Source: an uncultured Lachnospiraceae bacterium
GTDB taxonomy: Bacteria; Bacillota; Clostridia; Lachnospirales; Lachnospiraceae
Length of the DNA: 64,000 bases
NCBI GenBank assembly: GCA_947176065.1
Contig: CAMWPB010000016.1
Span: 1 to 64,000, forward strand
Reading direction: 5' to 3'
The position numbers and the translations under genes are program-made. This document shows, one piece after another, positions 27,127 to 36,321 of the stretch. Each line of letters begins with the position of its first letter. The stretch's first letter is position 1. Under the pieces are notes generated by a model. The model searched no databases. It saw only the letters and a program-made list of their open reading frames with translations, and had not been told where the DNA came from.

Positions 27127-27185
27127 CAGGTTTTCCCGAATTTTCCTGATTCCGCATGATTTGCCGGATTCGCCTGATTCCACAC

Positions 27186-27367
27186 GTTCAGCCCGCACGT
27201 TCAGCCCGCGCCATTCGCAAAACCGCGCCTTTGGCGCTCTTCGCCGCTTCGCAGGCTCAGATTGAGCAAAGCTCAATCGGCTCATATTCGGGCGCTCCCT
27301 CAGAGCATCATTCGCCATCCAAATTCGTGCAAGCACGATTTGTCCGGCAAATGTGCTCTGGCTGAAC
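27186..27367 (-). repeat. multi-branched palindromic element after truA
   Basis: Outer arms GTTCAGCC/GGCTGAAC (two left-arm copies, 27186 and 27199) enclose several hairpins: GCGCC/GGCGC, an AGATTGAGC-AAA-GCTCAAT-type stem, and GAGCA/TGCTC around GTGC-AA-GCAC. It begins 2-3 bases after the truA stop codon. It resembles the family B elements in layout rather than in exact sequence. Confidence 0.6.
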
Positions 27368-27369
27368 TG

Positions 27370-28182
27370 TTAGGTTAAAAATTCATATCCCACAAGGGTA
27401 AGTCCGCAGGCCGGCGCCGTAGGTCCCGCCGTCTGCCGGTCGCAGGCCGCCAGAATATCCTTCACGCGTCCGGGCGGCAGCTTTCCCTTACCGACTTCCA
27501 TCAGCGTCCCCGCAATAATTCTTACCATATTATAAAGAAAACCTCTGCCCGCCACGCGGATGACGATCTCCCTGCCCGGCTGCACCGCTTTCCGCCCGGC
27601 CGTATCCACATTTTCAATTTCCGTTCCGTGCTTTATACCGGCAGCGCTTTCCTCCCATACCTCCACGCTGTCAATCCGTCGTACCGTAGTCTGTGCCTGC
27701 GTATCCACGCTGCAAAAGCTCTTAAAATCGTGCTCTCCCACCAGATACGCCGCCGCCCGGTTCATCAAGTCAACATCAAGCGGCACATAAGTAAAGTGGG
27801 CATAAAGCCGTTTCACAGGCTGCGCAAAAGGCGCGTTATAAATGCGGTATTCATACGTCTTCCTGCTTTCACAATGTCTCGGATGAAAGCCCGCAGGCAC
27901 CTCCCCCGAACCCTGAATCCGAATGTCCTCTGGCAGTCTCTGATTTAACGCATAGGAAAATTTCTCTGCCGGGATCAGGCTTTCCGTATCAAACACGGCT
28001 ACATTGCCCATTGCGTGCACGCCGGAATCCGTCCGGCTTGCGCCGATCACCTCCACCTTCTCACCCGTAAGCTCACTGATACAGCCGTTCAAAACTCCCT
28101 CTATCGTCTTCTGCCCCGGCTGGATCTGCCAGCCGCAGTAGTCTGTCCCGTCGTACGCAACAGTTAACATAACTCGTCTCAT
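27370..28182 (-). CDS. truA: tRNA pseudouridine synthase A
   Basis: This 270-residue enzyme isomerises uridines 38-40 in tRNA anticodon stems. The catalytic aspartate is in GASRTDSGVHA, and the family start (VAYDGTDYCGWQIQPG) and C-terminal GRGFLYNMVRI are conserved. It is the last gene of the ecfA1-ecfA2-ecfT-truA operon, a common Firmicutes arrangement, 142 bases after ecfT. Confidence 0.96.
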   Translation of the reverse strand: MRRVMLTVAYDGTDYCGWQIQPGQKTIEGVLNGCISELTGEKVEVIGASRTDSGVHAMGNVAVFDTESLIPAEKFSYALNQRLPEDIRIQGSGEVPAGFHPRHCESRKTYEYRIYNAPFAQPVKRLYAHFTYVPLDVDLMNRAAAYLVGEHDFKSFCSVDTQAQTTVRRIDSVEVWEESAAGIKHGTEIENVDTAGRKAVQPGREIVIRVAGRGFLYNMVRIIAGTLMEVGKGKLPPGRVKDILAACDRQTAGPTAPACGLTLVGYEFLT

Positions 28183-28324
28183 TTTACATCATCTCAAGCT
28201 TTCCATCATCACCGGGCCACCTGCGGCAGATCTCCTTTCCTGCCAATCACCCTCTGCCCGTCTTTCCGGATTTCGGTCTTTCGCCATGACGCCCGCCACT
28301 TCCGACGCGCCCTGTCCGAAAGCC

Positions 28325-29125
28325 TTACAGCCACACCCGTATCGCCACACATCCCGCAAAGTACAGAAGCAGCACGACATAAGCCGCCCTGTCTGGCCAA
28401 CGGTAACGCAGGGGCTTCATTTTCGTTCTGTGCTCCCCGCCCCGGTAGCATCTGGCCTCCATGGCCATTGCCAGATCGTTGGCCCGCCGGAAAGCCGATA
28501 TGAACAGCGGCACTAAAAGCGGCACCATCGCCTTCGCTTTCTTAATCAGGTTTCCACTCTCAAAATCCGCCCCTCTTGCAATCTGCGCCTTCATAATCTT
28601 ATCCGTCTCCTCCAGCAGAATCGGAATAAAGCGCAGAGCAATGGACATCATCATCGCCACCTCATGCACCGGCACCTTTACATATTTCAAAGGCCCCATC
28701 AGCTTCTCCATGCCATCCGTAAGACTATTCGGCGTAGTCGTTAAAGTCATCAGCGAAGAACCGACGATCAGAAAAGAGAGACGAACCGCCATCATGACCG
28801 CGATCCTCAGCCCTTCCTTTGTAATCGTCAATTTCCAAAACGAAACCAGTGGTTCCCCCGGCGTCAAAAAGAGATTGAACACCACCGTAATCATAAGAAT
28901 AAAGACAATGGCTTTCATTCCCTTGACCATATAATGAAAAGGAACCTTGGACAGCTTAATCATGCATGCCAGAAACAGGGCTGCCACTACATACCCTATC
29001 CAGTTTTCCACCACAAAAAGAGAAATAATAAAGCCTATTGTAGCTACCAGTTTTACCCGCGGGTCCAGTTTATGAATGACGGAATCCGCCTGATAATACT
29101 GGCCCAATGTAATATCTCGAATCAT
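28325..29125 (-). CDS. ecfT: energy-coupling factor transporter membrane protein EcfT
   Basis: This 266-residue integral membrane protein has about five to six helices and couples the two EcfA ATPases to vitamin-binding S components encoded elsewhere. The coupling-helix motifs ARGADF and the later EARCYRGG (Ala-Arg motifs) are visible. It follows ecfA2 by 30 bases. The module is shared (group II ECF), since no S component lies nearby. Confidence 0.95.
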   Translation of the reverse strand: MIRDITLGQYYQADSVIHKLDPRVKLVATIGFIISLFVVENWIGYVVAALFLACMIKLSKVPFHYMVKGMKAIVFILMITVVFNLFLTPGEPLVSFWKLTITKEGLRIAVMMAVRLSFLIVGSSLMTLTTTPNSLTDGMEKLMGPLKYVKVPVHEVAMMMSIALRFIPILLEETDKIMKAQIARGADFESGNLIKKAKAMVPLLVPLFISAFRRANDLAMAMEARCYRGGEHRTKMKPLRYRWPDRAAYVVLLLYFAGCVAIRVWL

Positions 29126-29155
29126 TTCAGTCTATTCCCATACCTTTCGGTTCTG

Positions 29156-30004
29156 TTACTTTCCCAGCGCTCTTAAAATCTCCTGCCCTGCCTCCCTAAT
29201 CGTCGTAACGGCGGTATCCACTTCCATCCCCCGCTTTGCCAGCGCCTGCATAATGTATGTCACCTGAGGCGCCGCAAGTCCCACCTGTTCCAGCTCCTTA
29301 TAATGCTGAAATACTTCCCTTGGTGCATCATCATAGAGAACGCTTCCTCTGTTCATCACAATGATCCGTTCCACATACTTCGCCACATCTTCCATGCTGT
29401 GGGAAACGAGAATTACCGTAATCCCCGTCTCCTCTTTCAGCTTGGCGATCTGATCCAGGATCTCGTCTCTCCCCTTGGGATCAAGCCCGGCCGTTGGCTC
29501 ATCCAGAATCAGTATCTCCGGCTTCATGGCAAGCACGCCCGCGATTGCAACCCGGCGTTTCTGCCCTCCGGAAAGATCAAAGGGCGACTGATAAAAGTAC
29601 TCGTCCGCAAGTCCTACCTGTTTCAGGGCCGCGTAAGCGCGAAGCTCTGTCTCCTTCTGGGAAAGCCCCAGATTCTTAGGCCCGAAGCACACATCCTTAA
29701 ACACGTCAATCTCAAAAAGCTGGTGCTCCGGGTACTGAAAAACCAGCCCCACCTTGCTGCGCAGCTTCTTCTTATCATAATCCCCGTCGTGAATATCCTC
29801 GCCGTTATAATAGATCGCACCGCTGGTCGGCCTGATCAGCCCGTTTAAGTGCTGTACCAGCGTAGACTTGCCGGAACCGGTATGTCCGATCAACCCGATA
29901 AACTGCCCGTCAGGAATCACAAGATTAATGTCCTTTAATGCATGCACCGCCAACGCCGTATCTTCCCCATATATATAGTTTACATGATCCAAAATCAACG
30001 CCAT
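29156..30004 (-). CDS. ecfA2: energy-coupling factor ATPase EcfA2
   Basis: This 282-residue ABC ATPase of the ECF module carries Walker A GHTGSGKST, signature LSGGQKRR, Walker B ILDEPTAGLD and a switch His in VSHSMED. The frame runs to 30055, but the ATG at 30004 with AGAGG upstream fits the family start (MALILDHVNYIY). It should form a heterodimer with EcfA1 and bind EcfT. Confidence 0.95.
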   Translation of the reverse strand: MALILDHVNYIYGEDTALAVHALKDINLVIPDGQFIGLIGHTGSGKSTLVQHLNGLIRPTSGAIYYNGEDIHDGDYDKKKLRSKVGLVFQYPEHQLFEIDVFKDVCFGPKNLGLSQKETELRAYAALKQVGLADEYFYQSPFDLSGGQKRRVAIAGVLAMKPEILILDEPTAGLDPKGRDEILDQIAKLKEETGITVILVSHSMEDVAKYVERIIVMNRGSVLYDDAPREVFQHYKELEQVGLAAPQVTYIMQALAKRGMEVDTAVTTIREAGQEILRALGK

Positions 30005-30096
30005 GGTTTCCGTTTCCTCTTTATCTTTCATTCGCCAAGTCAGACACGCAGACAATCTGTGTTCACTCTTTTCCTGTCATCATGATCTGCCCCGAC

Positions 30097-30957
30097 TTAC
30101 TTATGCTCCGAGACCGCCATGAGCGCTTCCGTAAATTCGTCAATAGTCAGAATCCCTTCCGGCAAATTGACCCCCTTCTGCCGCAATTCGTGCGCAAGGA
30201 GCGTTACCTGCGGCACATCCAGCCGCAGTTCCTTCAATTCATCCACTCTGGAAAAAATCTCCCTGGGCGTCCCCTCCATGGCGATATGCCCCTGATCCAT
30301 GACAAAAACCAAATCCGCATGAATAATCTCTTCCATATAATGAGTGATCAACACCACCGTGATCCCTTCCACATCATTTAAGGCACGCACCGCGCGTATC
30401 ACTTCTTTCCGGCCATTCGGATCCAGCATGGCCGTAGGCTCATCCAAAATGATGCACTTCGGATGCATGGCAATCACGCCCGCGATGGAAACCCGCTGTT
30501 TCTGCCCGCCGGAAAGTTTGTTGGGCGAGTGCTTGCGGTACTCGTACATACCCACTGCCTTTAAACTCTCCTCCACGCGCTCCCAGATCTCCTCCGTGGG
30601 CACGCCCATATTTTCCGGGCCGAATCCCACATCCTCCTCCACTACCTGTCCGATGATCTGGTTGTCCGGATTCTGGAATACCATTCCCGCCTCCTGACGA
30701 ATGTCCCAGATCCGGTTCTCGTCCTGCGTATCCATGCCGTTCACCCAGACCGTTCCTTCCGTCGGATAGAGGATCGCGTTGATATGCTTGGCAAGTGTAG
30801 ACTTCCCGGAACCGTTATGCCCCAGAACCGCAATAAAATCCCCCTGCTTAATATCCAGATCCACCTCGTCCACAGCGCGGGTAATGCCTTCCACATTGCC
30901 CTCTTCGTCACGGCGTATATATTCAAATGTCAGTTTATCTGTCTTTATAATTCCCAT
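30097..30957 (-). CDS. ecfA1: energy-coupling factor ATPase EcfA1
   Basis: This 286-residue ABC ATPase is the first gene of the ECF operon. Walker A is GHNGSGKST, the signature LSGGQKQR, and Walker [11 protein letters not shown]. The ATG at 30957 follows AAAGGA and gives the usual start [13 protein letters not shown]. In many Firmicutes this gene follows rplQ directly; here two unrelated genes lie between and it has its own promoter at 31037-31065. Confidence 0.95.
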   Translation of the reverse strand: MGIIKTDKLTFEYIRRDEEGNVEGITRAVDEVDLDIKQGDFIAVLGHNGSGKSTLAKHINAILYPTEGTVWVNGMDTQDENRIWDIRQEAGMVFQNPDNQIIGQVVEEDVGFGPENMGVPTEEIWERVEESLKAVGMYEYRKHSPNKLSGGQKQRVSIAGVIAMHPKCIILDEPTAMLDPNGRKEVIRAVRALNDVEGITVVLITHYMEEIIHADLVFVMDQGHIAMEGTPREIFSRVDELKELRLDVPQVTLLAHELRQKGVNLPEGILTIDEFTEALMAVSEHK

Positions 30958-31036
30958 AGCACGTCCTTTATCCGTTTTCAAAGCGTAATAGGGATGCCAA
31001 AGGCTGCCCTGCTGCACGCAGCGTTTACCACCGCCT

Positions 31037-31065
31037 ATTGTACTGGATTACCGTGAAAAATGCAA
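31037..31065 (-). promoter_or_regulatory. promoter of the ecfA1-ecfA2-ecfT-truA operon
   Basis: Minus-strand TTGCAT (-35) and TACAAT (-10) are separated by 17 bases, about 80 bases before the ecfA1 ATG. The divergent M15 peptidase gene starts about 75 bases further on. Confidence 0.75.
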
Positions 31066-31138
31066 GTGCGGGCGCACCATACCTCCCCCATTCCGCAAAA
31101 ATATGATATACTGTTCGTGTTGAAAGGAGCACACTCTC

Positions 31139-32212
31139 ATGTCTGATATAAAAACTCTAATACGGCAGGCTGCTAAACCTTTTTTGTTCCTGCTGACCTT
31201 TATCTTTATCTGCGCGTTTTTGGCGCATTATCTGGCAGGCGATGAAACCCTGCTGGAATACGCCAAAAATAATCCCGGGCAGGCTTACGGCACACAGACC
31301 GATGCTGGAGAAACGGAAAGCCCGGCTCCTACATCCATCGGCACAGACAAATTACCCTCTAAAACTTTGACCCAGTCGGAAAACGCCTCCCTGTCAGAAA
31401 CGACATCTGTGTCATCCACAGGTAAAAACGACGAATCATCTGCGGTCACAGAACCCGATGCCTCTGTCACATCGGACAACTCCGACTCATATACTGACAT
31501 AAAAGGCAGTATACCCGACGGCTCCTACAGCACTTCCGTGGAAAACGGCGGCGATACGGCCAAACCTGCGGAGGCGTCTGACACGATGGAGCAGCATTCG
31601 GATCGCATTACCTACAAGGATGGGTTTTACTACGAGCCGCTGACTGAATCAGTTAAAGAAAGGATTACCGGCATTTCTTACCCGGAAAGTGGCTGCACCG
31701 TCCCCTATGAAGATCTAAACTTTGTGGGGCTTAAGTATATCGACTTTGACGGACAGGAGCAGACCGGCGAGCTGATCTGCAACAAAGCAGTAGCACAGGA
31801 TATGGTGGAAATCTTCTATGAGCTTTATCGGAATGAATACAGGCTTGAGCGCGTCCGGCTGATCGACGAATATAACGGCGACGATACTGCCTCCATGGCG
31901 GAAAATAACACCTCCTGCTTTAACTACAGGGTCGTTGACGGCACCACCAGTCTTTCCAAACATGCCTACGGACTTGCGATCGACGTCAACCCCTACTATA
32001 ATCCCTATGTGGTCTTTGGAAAAAATGCAGACGGCAGCGACTATATTTCACCGCCGGGCAGCGAGGTCTATGCTGACCGCAGCCAGAATTTTGCCTATAA
32101 GATCGACGAAAATGATCTGTGCTACCGCCTTTTTACCGAGCATGGCTTCACCTGGGGCGGCAACTGGAACTCCTCTAAGGACTACCAGCATTTTCAAAAA
32201 ACACTTGATTAA
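31139..32212 (+). CDS. M15-family D-Ala-D-Ala carboxypeptidase, membrane anchored
   Basis: The 357-residue protein has one N-terminal membrane helix (about 14-33) and a Ser/Thr/Asp-rich extracellular linker of about 110 residues. A C-terminal M15/VanY-like domain follows. The zinc and catalytic residues are visible as SKHAYGLAID (H about 275, D about 282) and DYQHF (D about 348, H about 351). It should trim peptidoglycan stem peptides outside the cell. GAAAGGAG precedes the ATG and a TATACT box lies upstream without a clear -35. It sits alone on the plus strand inside the minus-strand ribosomal/ECF region. Confidence 0.85.
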   Translation: MSDIKTLIRQAAKPFLFLLTFIFICAFLAHYLAGDETLLEYAKNNPGQAYGTQTDAGETESPAPTSIGTDKLPSKTLTQSENASLSETTSVSSTGKNDESSAVTEPDASVTSDNSDSYTDIKGSIPDGSYSTSVENGGDTAKPAEASDTMEQHSDRITYKDGFYYEPLTESVKERITGISYPESGCTVPYEDLNFVGLKYIDFDGQEQTGELICNKAVAQDMVEIFYELYRNEYRLERVRLIDEYNGDDTASMAENNTSCFNYRVVDGTTSLSKHAYGLAIDVNPYYNPYVVFGKNADGSDYISPPGSEVYADRSQNFAYKIDENDLCYRLFTEHGFTWGGNWNSSKDYQHFQKTLD

Positions 32213-32255
32213 AATATTTTTATAGCACTTTATTCGGAATTTTTTCTACTATTTA

Positions 32256-32294
32256 AAAAAGGCTGTGCCACTTCGAGACGGACACAGCCTTTTC
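32256..32294. terminator. bidirectional terminator between convergent genes
   Basis: An 11-bp stem, AAAAGGCTGTG (32257-32267) with CACAGCCTTTT (32283-32293), provides a T-tract for both strands. It ends the M15 peptidase and the coiled-coil genes. Confidence 0.85.
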
Positions 32295-32298
32295 TTAT

Positions 32299-32781
32299 TC
32301 AATTCCCAACCGGAAGCATTTTTCCCAGGCCGCCTTTTCTCTCCAGCCTTTCAATCCGGCTCTCGTGCTGATCTACTCTCTGCATCAGCAGACTGACCGT
32401 GTCACACGCCAGCTTACAGCCGTTGATTTCATGCTGCATGGCATTTAACCGGGTATCCATCCTGTCAAACCGTTCATCGACCTTCTCAAACCGATGATTC
32501 ATTCTGGTCTCCATTCTTCCCATCTCATCGACAAGCATGTTCACATATATTTTCATATCTTCTTCTGCACGGTCCATACGTTGATCCATTTGTTCGAAAC
32601 GCTTGTCAATCTTCTCGAAGCGTTTGTCGATCTGTTCGAAACGTTTGTCAATCTTCTCGAAACGTTTGTCGATCTGTTCGAAACGTTTGTCAATCTTCTC
32701 GAAGCGTCCGTCGACCACCCCAAAACGCTTGTCCATTTCGTCTACGATCGCTTTCACGACCATTTTCATCTCTTCGCTCAT
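32299..32781 (-). CDS. coiled-coil protein with KRFEQID/KRFEKID heptad repeats
   Basis: This 160-residue, entirely helical protein has at its centre about seven near-identical heptads alternating KRFEKID and KRFEQID (about residues 24-72). Variant heptads (HRFEKVDERFDRMDTR) follow, with a short tail containing CKLAC. It should form a long parallel coiled coil. The pattern resembles bacterial and phage DUF1640- or tropomyosin-like coils, and I cannot assign a function. GGGAGG precedes the ATG. It has its own promoter and terminator, so it is an independent unit. Confidence 0.7.
   Translation of the reverse strand: MSEEMKMVVKAIVDEMDKRFGVVDGRFEKIDKRFEQIDKRFEKIDKRFEQIDKRFEKIDKRFEQMDQRMDRAEEDMKIYVNMLVDEMGRMETRMNHRFEKVDERFDRMDTRLNAMQHEINGCKLACDTVSLLMQRVDQHESRIERLERKGGLGKMLPVGN
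32590..32710. repeat. 21/42-bp tandem repeat inside the coiled-coil gene
   Basis: The heptad codons repeat as 21-bp units (CGAAACGTTTGTCAATCTTCT and the variant ending GATCTGTT) that alternate to make a 42-bp period. Near-identity at third codon positions points to recent slippage or unequal crossing-over rather than protein-level selection alone. Confidence 0.8.
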
Positions 32782-32904
32782 GCTTTAGCCTCCCGTCCAT
32801 TTATTTGACAGCCATTCTCTTCGCAGTTTTAAACTCCCTTTTTTCTCATCTCTGCACCGAACGAATGTCTGTCAACAGATAAGAAAGCCCTAATGTGTAT
32901 GGAT

Positions 32905-32933
32905 AGAATACCACAATAATAATTTATTTGCAA
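32905..32933 (-). promoter_or_regulatory. promoter of the coiled-coil gene
   Basis: Minus-strand TTGCAA (-35) and TATTCT (-10) are separated by 17 bases, about 120 bases before the ATG. Confidence 0.6.
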
Positions 32934-32960
32934 TTATATTTTGCAGGCAAAAAGGCTGGG

Positions 32961-32993
32961 AAAAAGGCCGGATGCTTATGCACCCGGCCTTTC
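32961..32993 (-). terminator. terminator of the S10/spc/alpha cluster after rplQ
   Basis: The stem AAGGCCGG/CCGGCCTT, extended by GTGC/GCAT with one imperfect position (32964-32976 with 32981-32993), is followed by TTTTTCCC on the minus strand, about 20 bases after rplQ. Confidence 0.8.
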
Positions 32994-33012
32994 CCATTGC
33001 ATGATCTGTAAT

Positions 33013-33618
33013 TTATACAAGCTCCAGAACAACTTCCATCGCTGCATCTCCCTTACGGGGTCCGATCTTGATGATTCTGGTATAACCACCCTTGCGGTTC
33101 GCGTACTTCGGGCCATACTCATCGAAAAGCTTATCCGCCAGATTGATTTCCTTGGTATTCTTCTTACGGCCTGCAGGTGTATTCGGCACTTCCTTTACAG
33201 GATAAAGCACCTTCAGCATCTGTCTTCTCGCATGAAGTCTGGAAGGCAGATCCTTTTTGATCTCCTTCTCCACCTCGTCATATACCGTAACGGTCATACC
33301 GTTCTCAATCTTCAGAATCTTCCCGTCCTTGTCACGGTGGGTCTCAGAGAGCACTGCCTTCGTATTCTTGTCTACGATCTGTTTCACTCTCTTGCCGTCC
33401 TTATCCTTGCGTGCCACCTTTGCGGTCACCTTAACGGTCTCAAAATTGTCCTTTTCCTTGACAGCAAGCGTGATCAAAGGCTCAACAATCTTGCGCACTT
33501 CCTTTGCTCTCGCCTCTGTGGTCACGATCTTTCCGTTATATAAAAGAGCGGTAACCTGATTTCTGAGTAATGCTTTTCTCTGGTCAGATGTTCTGCCAAG
33601 TTTTCTGTATTTTGCCAT
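33013..33618 (-). CDS. rplQ: ribosomal protein L17 with a long insertion
   Basis: This 50S protein lies near the exit tunnel. The L17 core is clear: MAKYRKLGRTSDQRKALLRN at the start, EARAKEVRKIVEPLITLA in the middle and NRKGGYTRIIKIGPRKGDAA at the end. At 201 residues it is far longer than E. coli L17 (127). The extra part is mainly about residues 58-125, a charged beta-predicted stretch, plus about 15 residues near 145-158. It is the last gene of the cluster and is followed by a terminator. Confidence 0.95.
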   Translation of the reverse strand: MAKYRKLGRTSDQRKALLRNQVTALLYNGKIVTTEARAKEVRKIVEPLITLAVKEKDNFETVKVTAKVARKDKDGKRVKQIVDKNTKAVLSETHRDKDGKILKIENGMTVTVYDEVEKEIKKDLPSRLHARRQMLKVLYPVKEVPNTPAGRKKNTKEINLADKLFDEYGPKYANRKGGYTRIIKIGPRKGDAAMEVVLELV

Positions 33619-33659
33619 GATTGGCTCCTTTCCGAGTGCTCTTCGGTCTTACCTCTATA

Positions 33660-34619
33660 TTACGCCTCATCGCTGGGATTCAGCTGTAACCCTAATTCTT
33701 TTAATTTCGCAAGCACTTCCTCTAAGGACTTGCGGCCAAGATTTCTGACCTTCATCATATCCTCGGAAGTCTTGTTTGTCAACTCTTCCACTGTATTGAT
33801 ACCCGCCCTCTTCAGGCAGTTGTAAGAACGAACCGAAAGCTCCAGCTCGTCGATGCTCATTTCAAGCACCTTCTCCTTCTCATCGTCCTCTTTTTCCACC
33901 ATGACCTCTGCGGTCTTAGCGTTCTCGGACAGATCAATGAAAAGGCTCAAATGCTCACTGAGCACCTTTGCTGCCAGACTGACAGCCTCATCCGGCACAA
34001 GCGTGCCGTTCGTGTACACATCCAGCGTCAGCTTATCATAGTCCGTGATCTGACCCACACGGGTATTCTCCACGGTGACATTGACTCTTTCCACAGGCGT
34101 ATAGATGGAATCAATCGCGATCACACCGATCGGCAGATCCTCCGTCTTATTCTTATCAGCTCCCACATAGCCCCGGCCCTTTGTAATAGTCAGTTCCATG
34201 TACAGCTTTGTATCCTTACCGCTCAGGGTAGCAATCACCAGATCGGGATTCAGAATCTCGATATCCTGATCTACCTGAATATCGGAAGCCCGCACAATAC
34301 CTTCGCCCTCGTACTCGATGTAAGCGGTTTTCACTTCGTTCGCATCGCTGTTATTCTTGATAGCAAGGCTCTTAACGTTCATGATGATCTCCGTCACATC
34401 TTCCTTAACGCCGGGAATCGAGCTGAACTCATGGAGGACGCCCTCAATCTTAACCTGACTTACTGCCACACCGGGCAGGGAAGACAACATGATCCTTCTA
34501 AGTGAATTGCCGAGGGTAATGCCGTAACCTCTCTCTAAAGGTTCCACTACGAATCTGCCGTATTTCTTATCTTCGGAGATCTCTACTACTTCTATATTCG
34601 GTCTCTCAAATTCAAACAC
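33660..34619 (-). CDS. rpoA: RNA polymerase alpha subunit
   Basis: This 319-residue subunit dimerises to start polymerase assembly. The N-terminal domain has [19 protein letters not shown] and the C-terminal DNA-binding domain (about 245-319) ends with [15 protein letters not shown]. The frame continues upstream to 34661, but the GTG at 34619 is preceded by AAGGAGG at 8 bases and gives the family start (M)[13 protein letters not shown]. It lies between rpsD and rplQ. Confidence 0.97.
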   Translation of the reverse strand: MFEFERPNIEVVEISEDKKYGRFVVEPLERGYGITLGNSLRRIMLSSLPGVAVSQVKIEGVLHEFSSIPGVKEDVTEIIMNVKSLAIKNNSDANEVKTAYIEYEGEGIVRASDIQVDQDIEILNPDLVIATLSGKDTKLYMELTITKGRGYVGADKNKTEDLPIGVIAIDSIYTPVERVNVTVENTRVGQITDYDKLTLDVYTNGTLVPDEAVSLAAKVLSEHLSLFIDLSENAKTAEVMVEKEDDEKEKVLEMSIDELELSVRSYNCLKRAGINTVEELTNKTSEDMMKVRNLGRKSLEEVLAKLKELGLQLNPSDEA

Positions 34620-34661
34620 CCAAGCACCCTCCTTCAGAACATAAATTAACACCAGCATCAC

Positions 34662-34745
34662 CGAGAATTTATGGAATAATTCTCGCAGGCGAAACCCGAA
34701 AATTCTTTCGCGGCATAATTTGCCGCGACAGAATCTCTTTTCGCT
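34662..34745 (-). repeat. paired hairpin element (family A) after rpsD
   Basis: A hairpin CGAGAATT/AATTCTCG (34662-34685) is followed by a larger one with arms GCGAAA/TTTCGC around TCGCGGCA-TAATT-TGCCGCGA. It begins 3 bases after the rpsD stop codon and lies between rpsD and rpoA. Confidence 0.7.
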
Positions 34746-34748
34746 TAA

Positions 34749-35342
34749 TTATTTGGAATACAACTCGACGATAAGCATCTCGTTTACCGGAACGTCAATC
34801 ATCTCTCTGGTGGGAAGGTACTTCACGGTTCCCTTCATTGTCTCCTGATCTACCTCAAGCCATTCGGGAACAAGTCTGCCGCCGGTCACCTCGAGAATAT
34901 CTTTGTATCTCTGCAGGGATCTTGCTTTCTCTCTCACTTCGATCACATCGCCCGCCTTAATCAGATAGGAAGGGATCTGCACAGGCTTGCCGTTTACCAG
35001 AAAATGCTTGTGACCTACTATCTGTCTTGCTTCTCTTCTTGTTCTCGCAAAGCCCATTCTGAACACAACGCTGTCCAGTCTGCTCTCCAGCATAACCATC
35101 AGGTTTTCACCTGTCTGGCCTTTCATTCTGTCAGCTTTCTCGTAATAGTTTCTAAAAGGCTTCTCCAGTACACCATAGATGAACTTTGCCTTCTGTTTCT
35201 CTCTTAACTGCAGACCATACTCGCTGATCTTCTTCCCCGCTCTTGCGGATGTTCTGTTGGATTTCTTGTCATATCCCAAAAAAGTAGGATCAAGATCAAG
35301 GGATCTGCATCTTTTTAATACCGGAACTCTGTTTACTGCCAT
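34749..35342 (-). CDS. rpsD: ribosomal protein S4
   Basis: This 197-residue primary 16S rRNA-binding protein nucleates 30S assembly. The S4 RNA-binding domain is seen at [20 protein letters not shown], and the family start is [15 protein letters not shown]. The ATG at 35342 (AAAGGAG upstream) was chosen over 35381. No zinc-type CxxC is present in the N-terminus, so this is the C-minus form. It lies in the alpha part between rpsK and rpoA. Confidence 0.97.
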   Translation of the reverse strand: MAVNRVPVLKRCRSLDLDPTFLGYDKKSNRTSARAGKKISEYGLQLREKQKAKFIYGVLEKPFRNYYEKADRMKGQTGENLMVMLESRLDSVVFRMGFARTRREARQIVGHKHFLVNGKPVQIPSYLIKAGDVIEVREKARSLQRYKDILEVTGGRLVPEWLEVDQETMKGTVKYLPTREMIDVPVNEMLIVELYSK

Positions 35343-35420
35343 GATTCTGGCTCCTTTCTGTTTTTGTTTACAGCGCCACACATTGTAGCGTCTTCTTCCA
35401 AAGAATTTATCGCTTCATAC

Positions 35421-35508
35421 GGAGAATCGTGCTTTTTACGATTCTCCCAATCGAAACTTAGAAATTCTTAAGCGACGTTCTTTGTCGCGTTAGAATTTCT
35501 TTTCGATT
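35421..35508 (-). repeat. paired hairpin element (family A) after rpsK
   Basis: A hairpin GGAGAATCGT/ACGATTCTCC (35421-35447) is followed by a long one with arms AATCGAAA/TTTCGATT around AGAAATTCT/AGAATTTCT and GCGAC/GTCGC. It starts 2 bases after the rpsK stop codon. The junction reads CTAAGTTTCGATTGGGAGA. Confidence 0.8.
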
Positions 35509-35510
35509 TG

Positions 35511-35906
35511 CTATACGCGACGTCTCTTAGGCGGACGGCATCCGTTATGAGGCACGGGCGTCACGTCGCGAATGCTGGTCACTTCCAGACCACATGCCTG
35601 CAGCGCACGGATCGCAGCCTCACGTCCCGAACCGGGACCCTTTACCATAACGTCCACAGTCTTTAAACCATGGATGAGAGCAGCCTTTGTAGCTGTCTCT
35701 GCGGCCATCTGTGCCGCATAGGGAGTAGATTTCCTTGAACCTCTAAAACCAAGACCACCGGCACTCGCCCAGCTTAACGCATTACCCTCGTTGTCCGTCA
35801 GCGTAACGATGGTATTGTTAAAGGAGGACTGGATATGTGCCTGTCCATGTTCAACGTTTTTCTTGACACGCTTTTTTGTCACTTTTTTGGTAACTTTCTT
35901 TGCCAT
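35511..35906 (-). CDS. rpsK: ribosomal protein S11
   Basis: This 131-residue small-subunit platform protein contacts the mRNA exit region. It ends with [18 protein letters not shown], the strongly conserved C-terminus. The N-terminus is an extended Lys-rich tail. It lies between rpsM and rpsD in the alpha segment. Confidence 0.97.
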   Translation of the reverse strand: MAKKVTKKVTKKRVKKNVEHGQAHIQSSFNNTIVTLTDNEGNALSWASAGGLGFRGSRKSTPYAAQMAAETATKAALIHGLKTVDVMVKGPGSGREAAIRALQACGLEVTSIRDVTPVPHNGCRPPKRRRV

Positions 35907-35952
35907 AATAAACTAACCTACTTTCTCAGACTATTTAATCTTGTTCCTATGT

Positions 35953-36321
35953 TTACTTCTTCTTGTTTGCAACAGTTCTCTTAGGACCTTTTCTTGTTCT
36001 GGCATTGGTCTTTGTCTTCTGACCACGAACCGGAAGACCCTTCCTGTGACGGATACCCCTGTAGCAGCCGATCTCCTGAAGTCTCTTGATATTGAGAGCC
36101 ACCTCTCTTCTCAAGTCACCTTCCACCATGTAATCCTTTTCGATTACCTCTGCCAGTCTCTTCACCTCATCGTCAGTCAATTCTCTGACACGGGTATCAG
36201 GATTTACGTTTGCCGCCTCCAGAATCTTGTTGGAGCTTGCTCTGCCGATCCCATAAATATAGGTCAAGCCAATCTCCACACGCTTTTCTCTCGGTAAGTC
36301 AACACCTGCAATACGAGCCAT
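35953..36321 (-). CDS. rpsM: ribosomal protein S13
   Basis: This 122-residue protein of the 30S head contacts the P-site tRNA and 50S bridge. The start [20 protein letters not shown] and the [20 protein letters not shown] stretch are the family hallmarks. GGAGG lies upstream. A gap of about 190 bases separates it from rpmJ. Confidence 0.97.
   Translation of the reverse strand: MARIAGVDLPREKRVEIGLTYIYGIGRASSNKILEAANVNPDTRVRELTDDEVKRLAEVIEKDYMVEGDLRREVALNIKRLQEIGCYRGIRHRKGLPVRGQKTKTNARTRKGPKRTVANKKK

Larger units (their letters stand above)
26855..27369. other. intergenic region between truA and rplM
   Basis: These 515 bases hold, in transcription order, a multi-hairpin repeat directly after truA (27186-27367), the rplM promoter (27098-27126) and an untranslated leader of about 235 bases. 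A 90-codon frame in the leader (26799-27071) overlaps rplM and lacks a ribosome binding site, so I do not call it a gene. The leader may carry an L13 autoregulatory structure, as L13 leaders are known in Firmicutes, but I could not confirm one. Confidence 0.6.

Noticed and set aside
32590..32710. Regular repeats that could be a CRISPR array
   Set aside because: The repeats have no unique spacers and keep an open reading frame of heptads, so they are coding tandem repeats.
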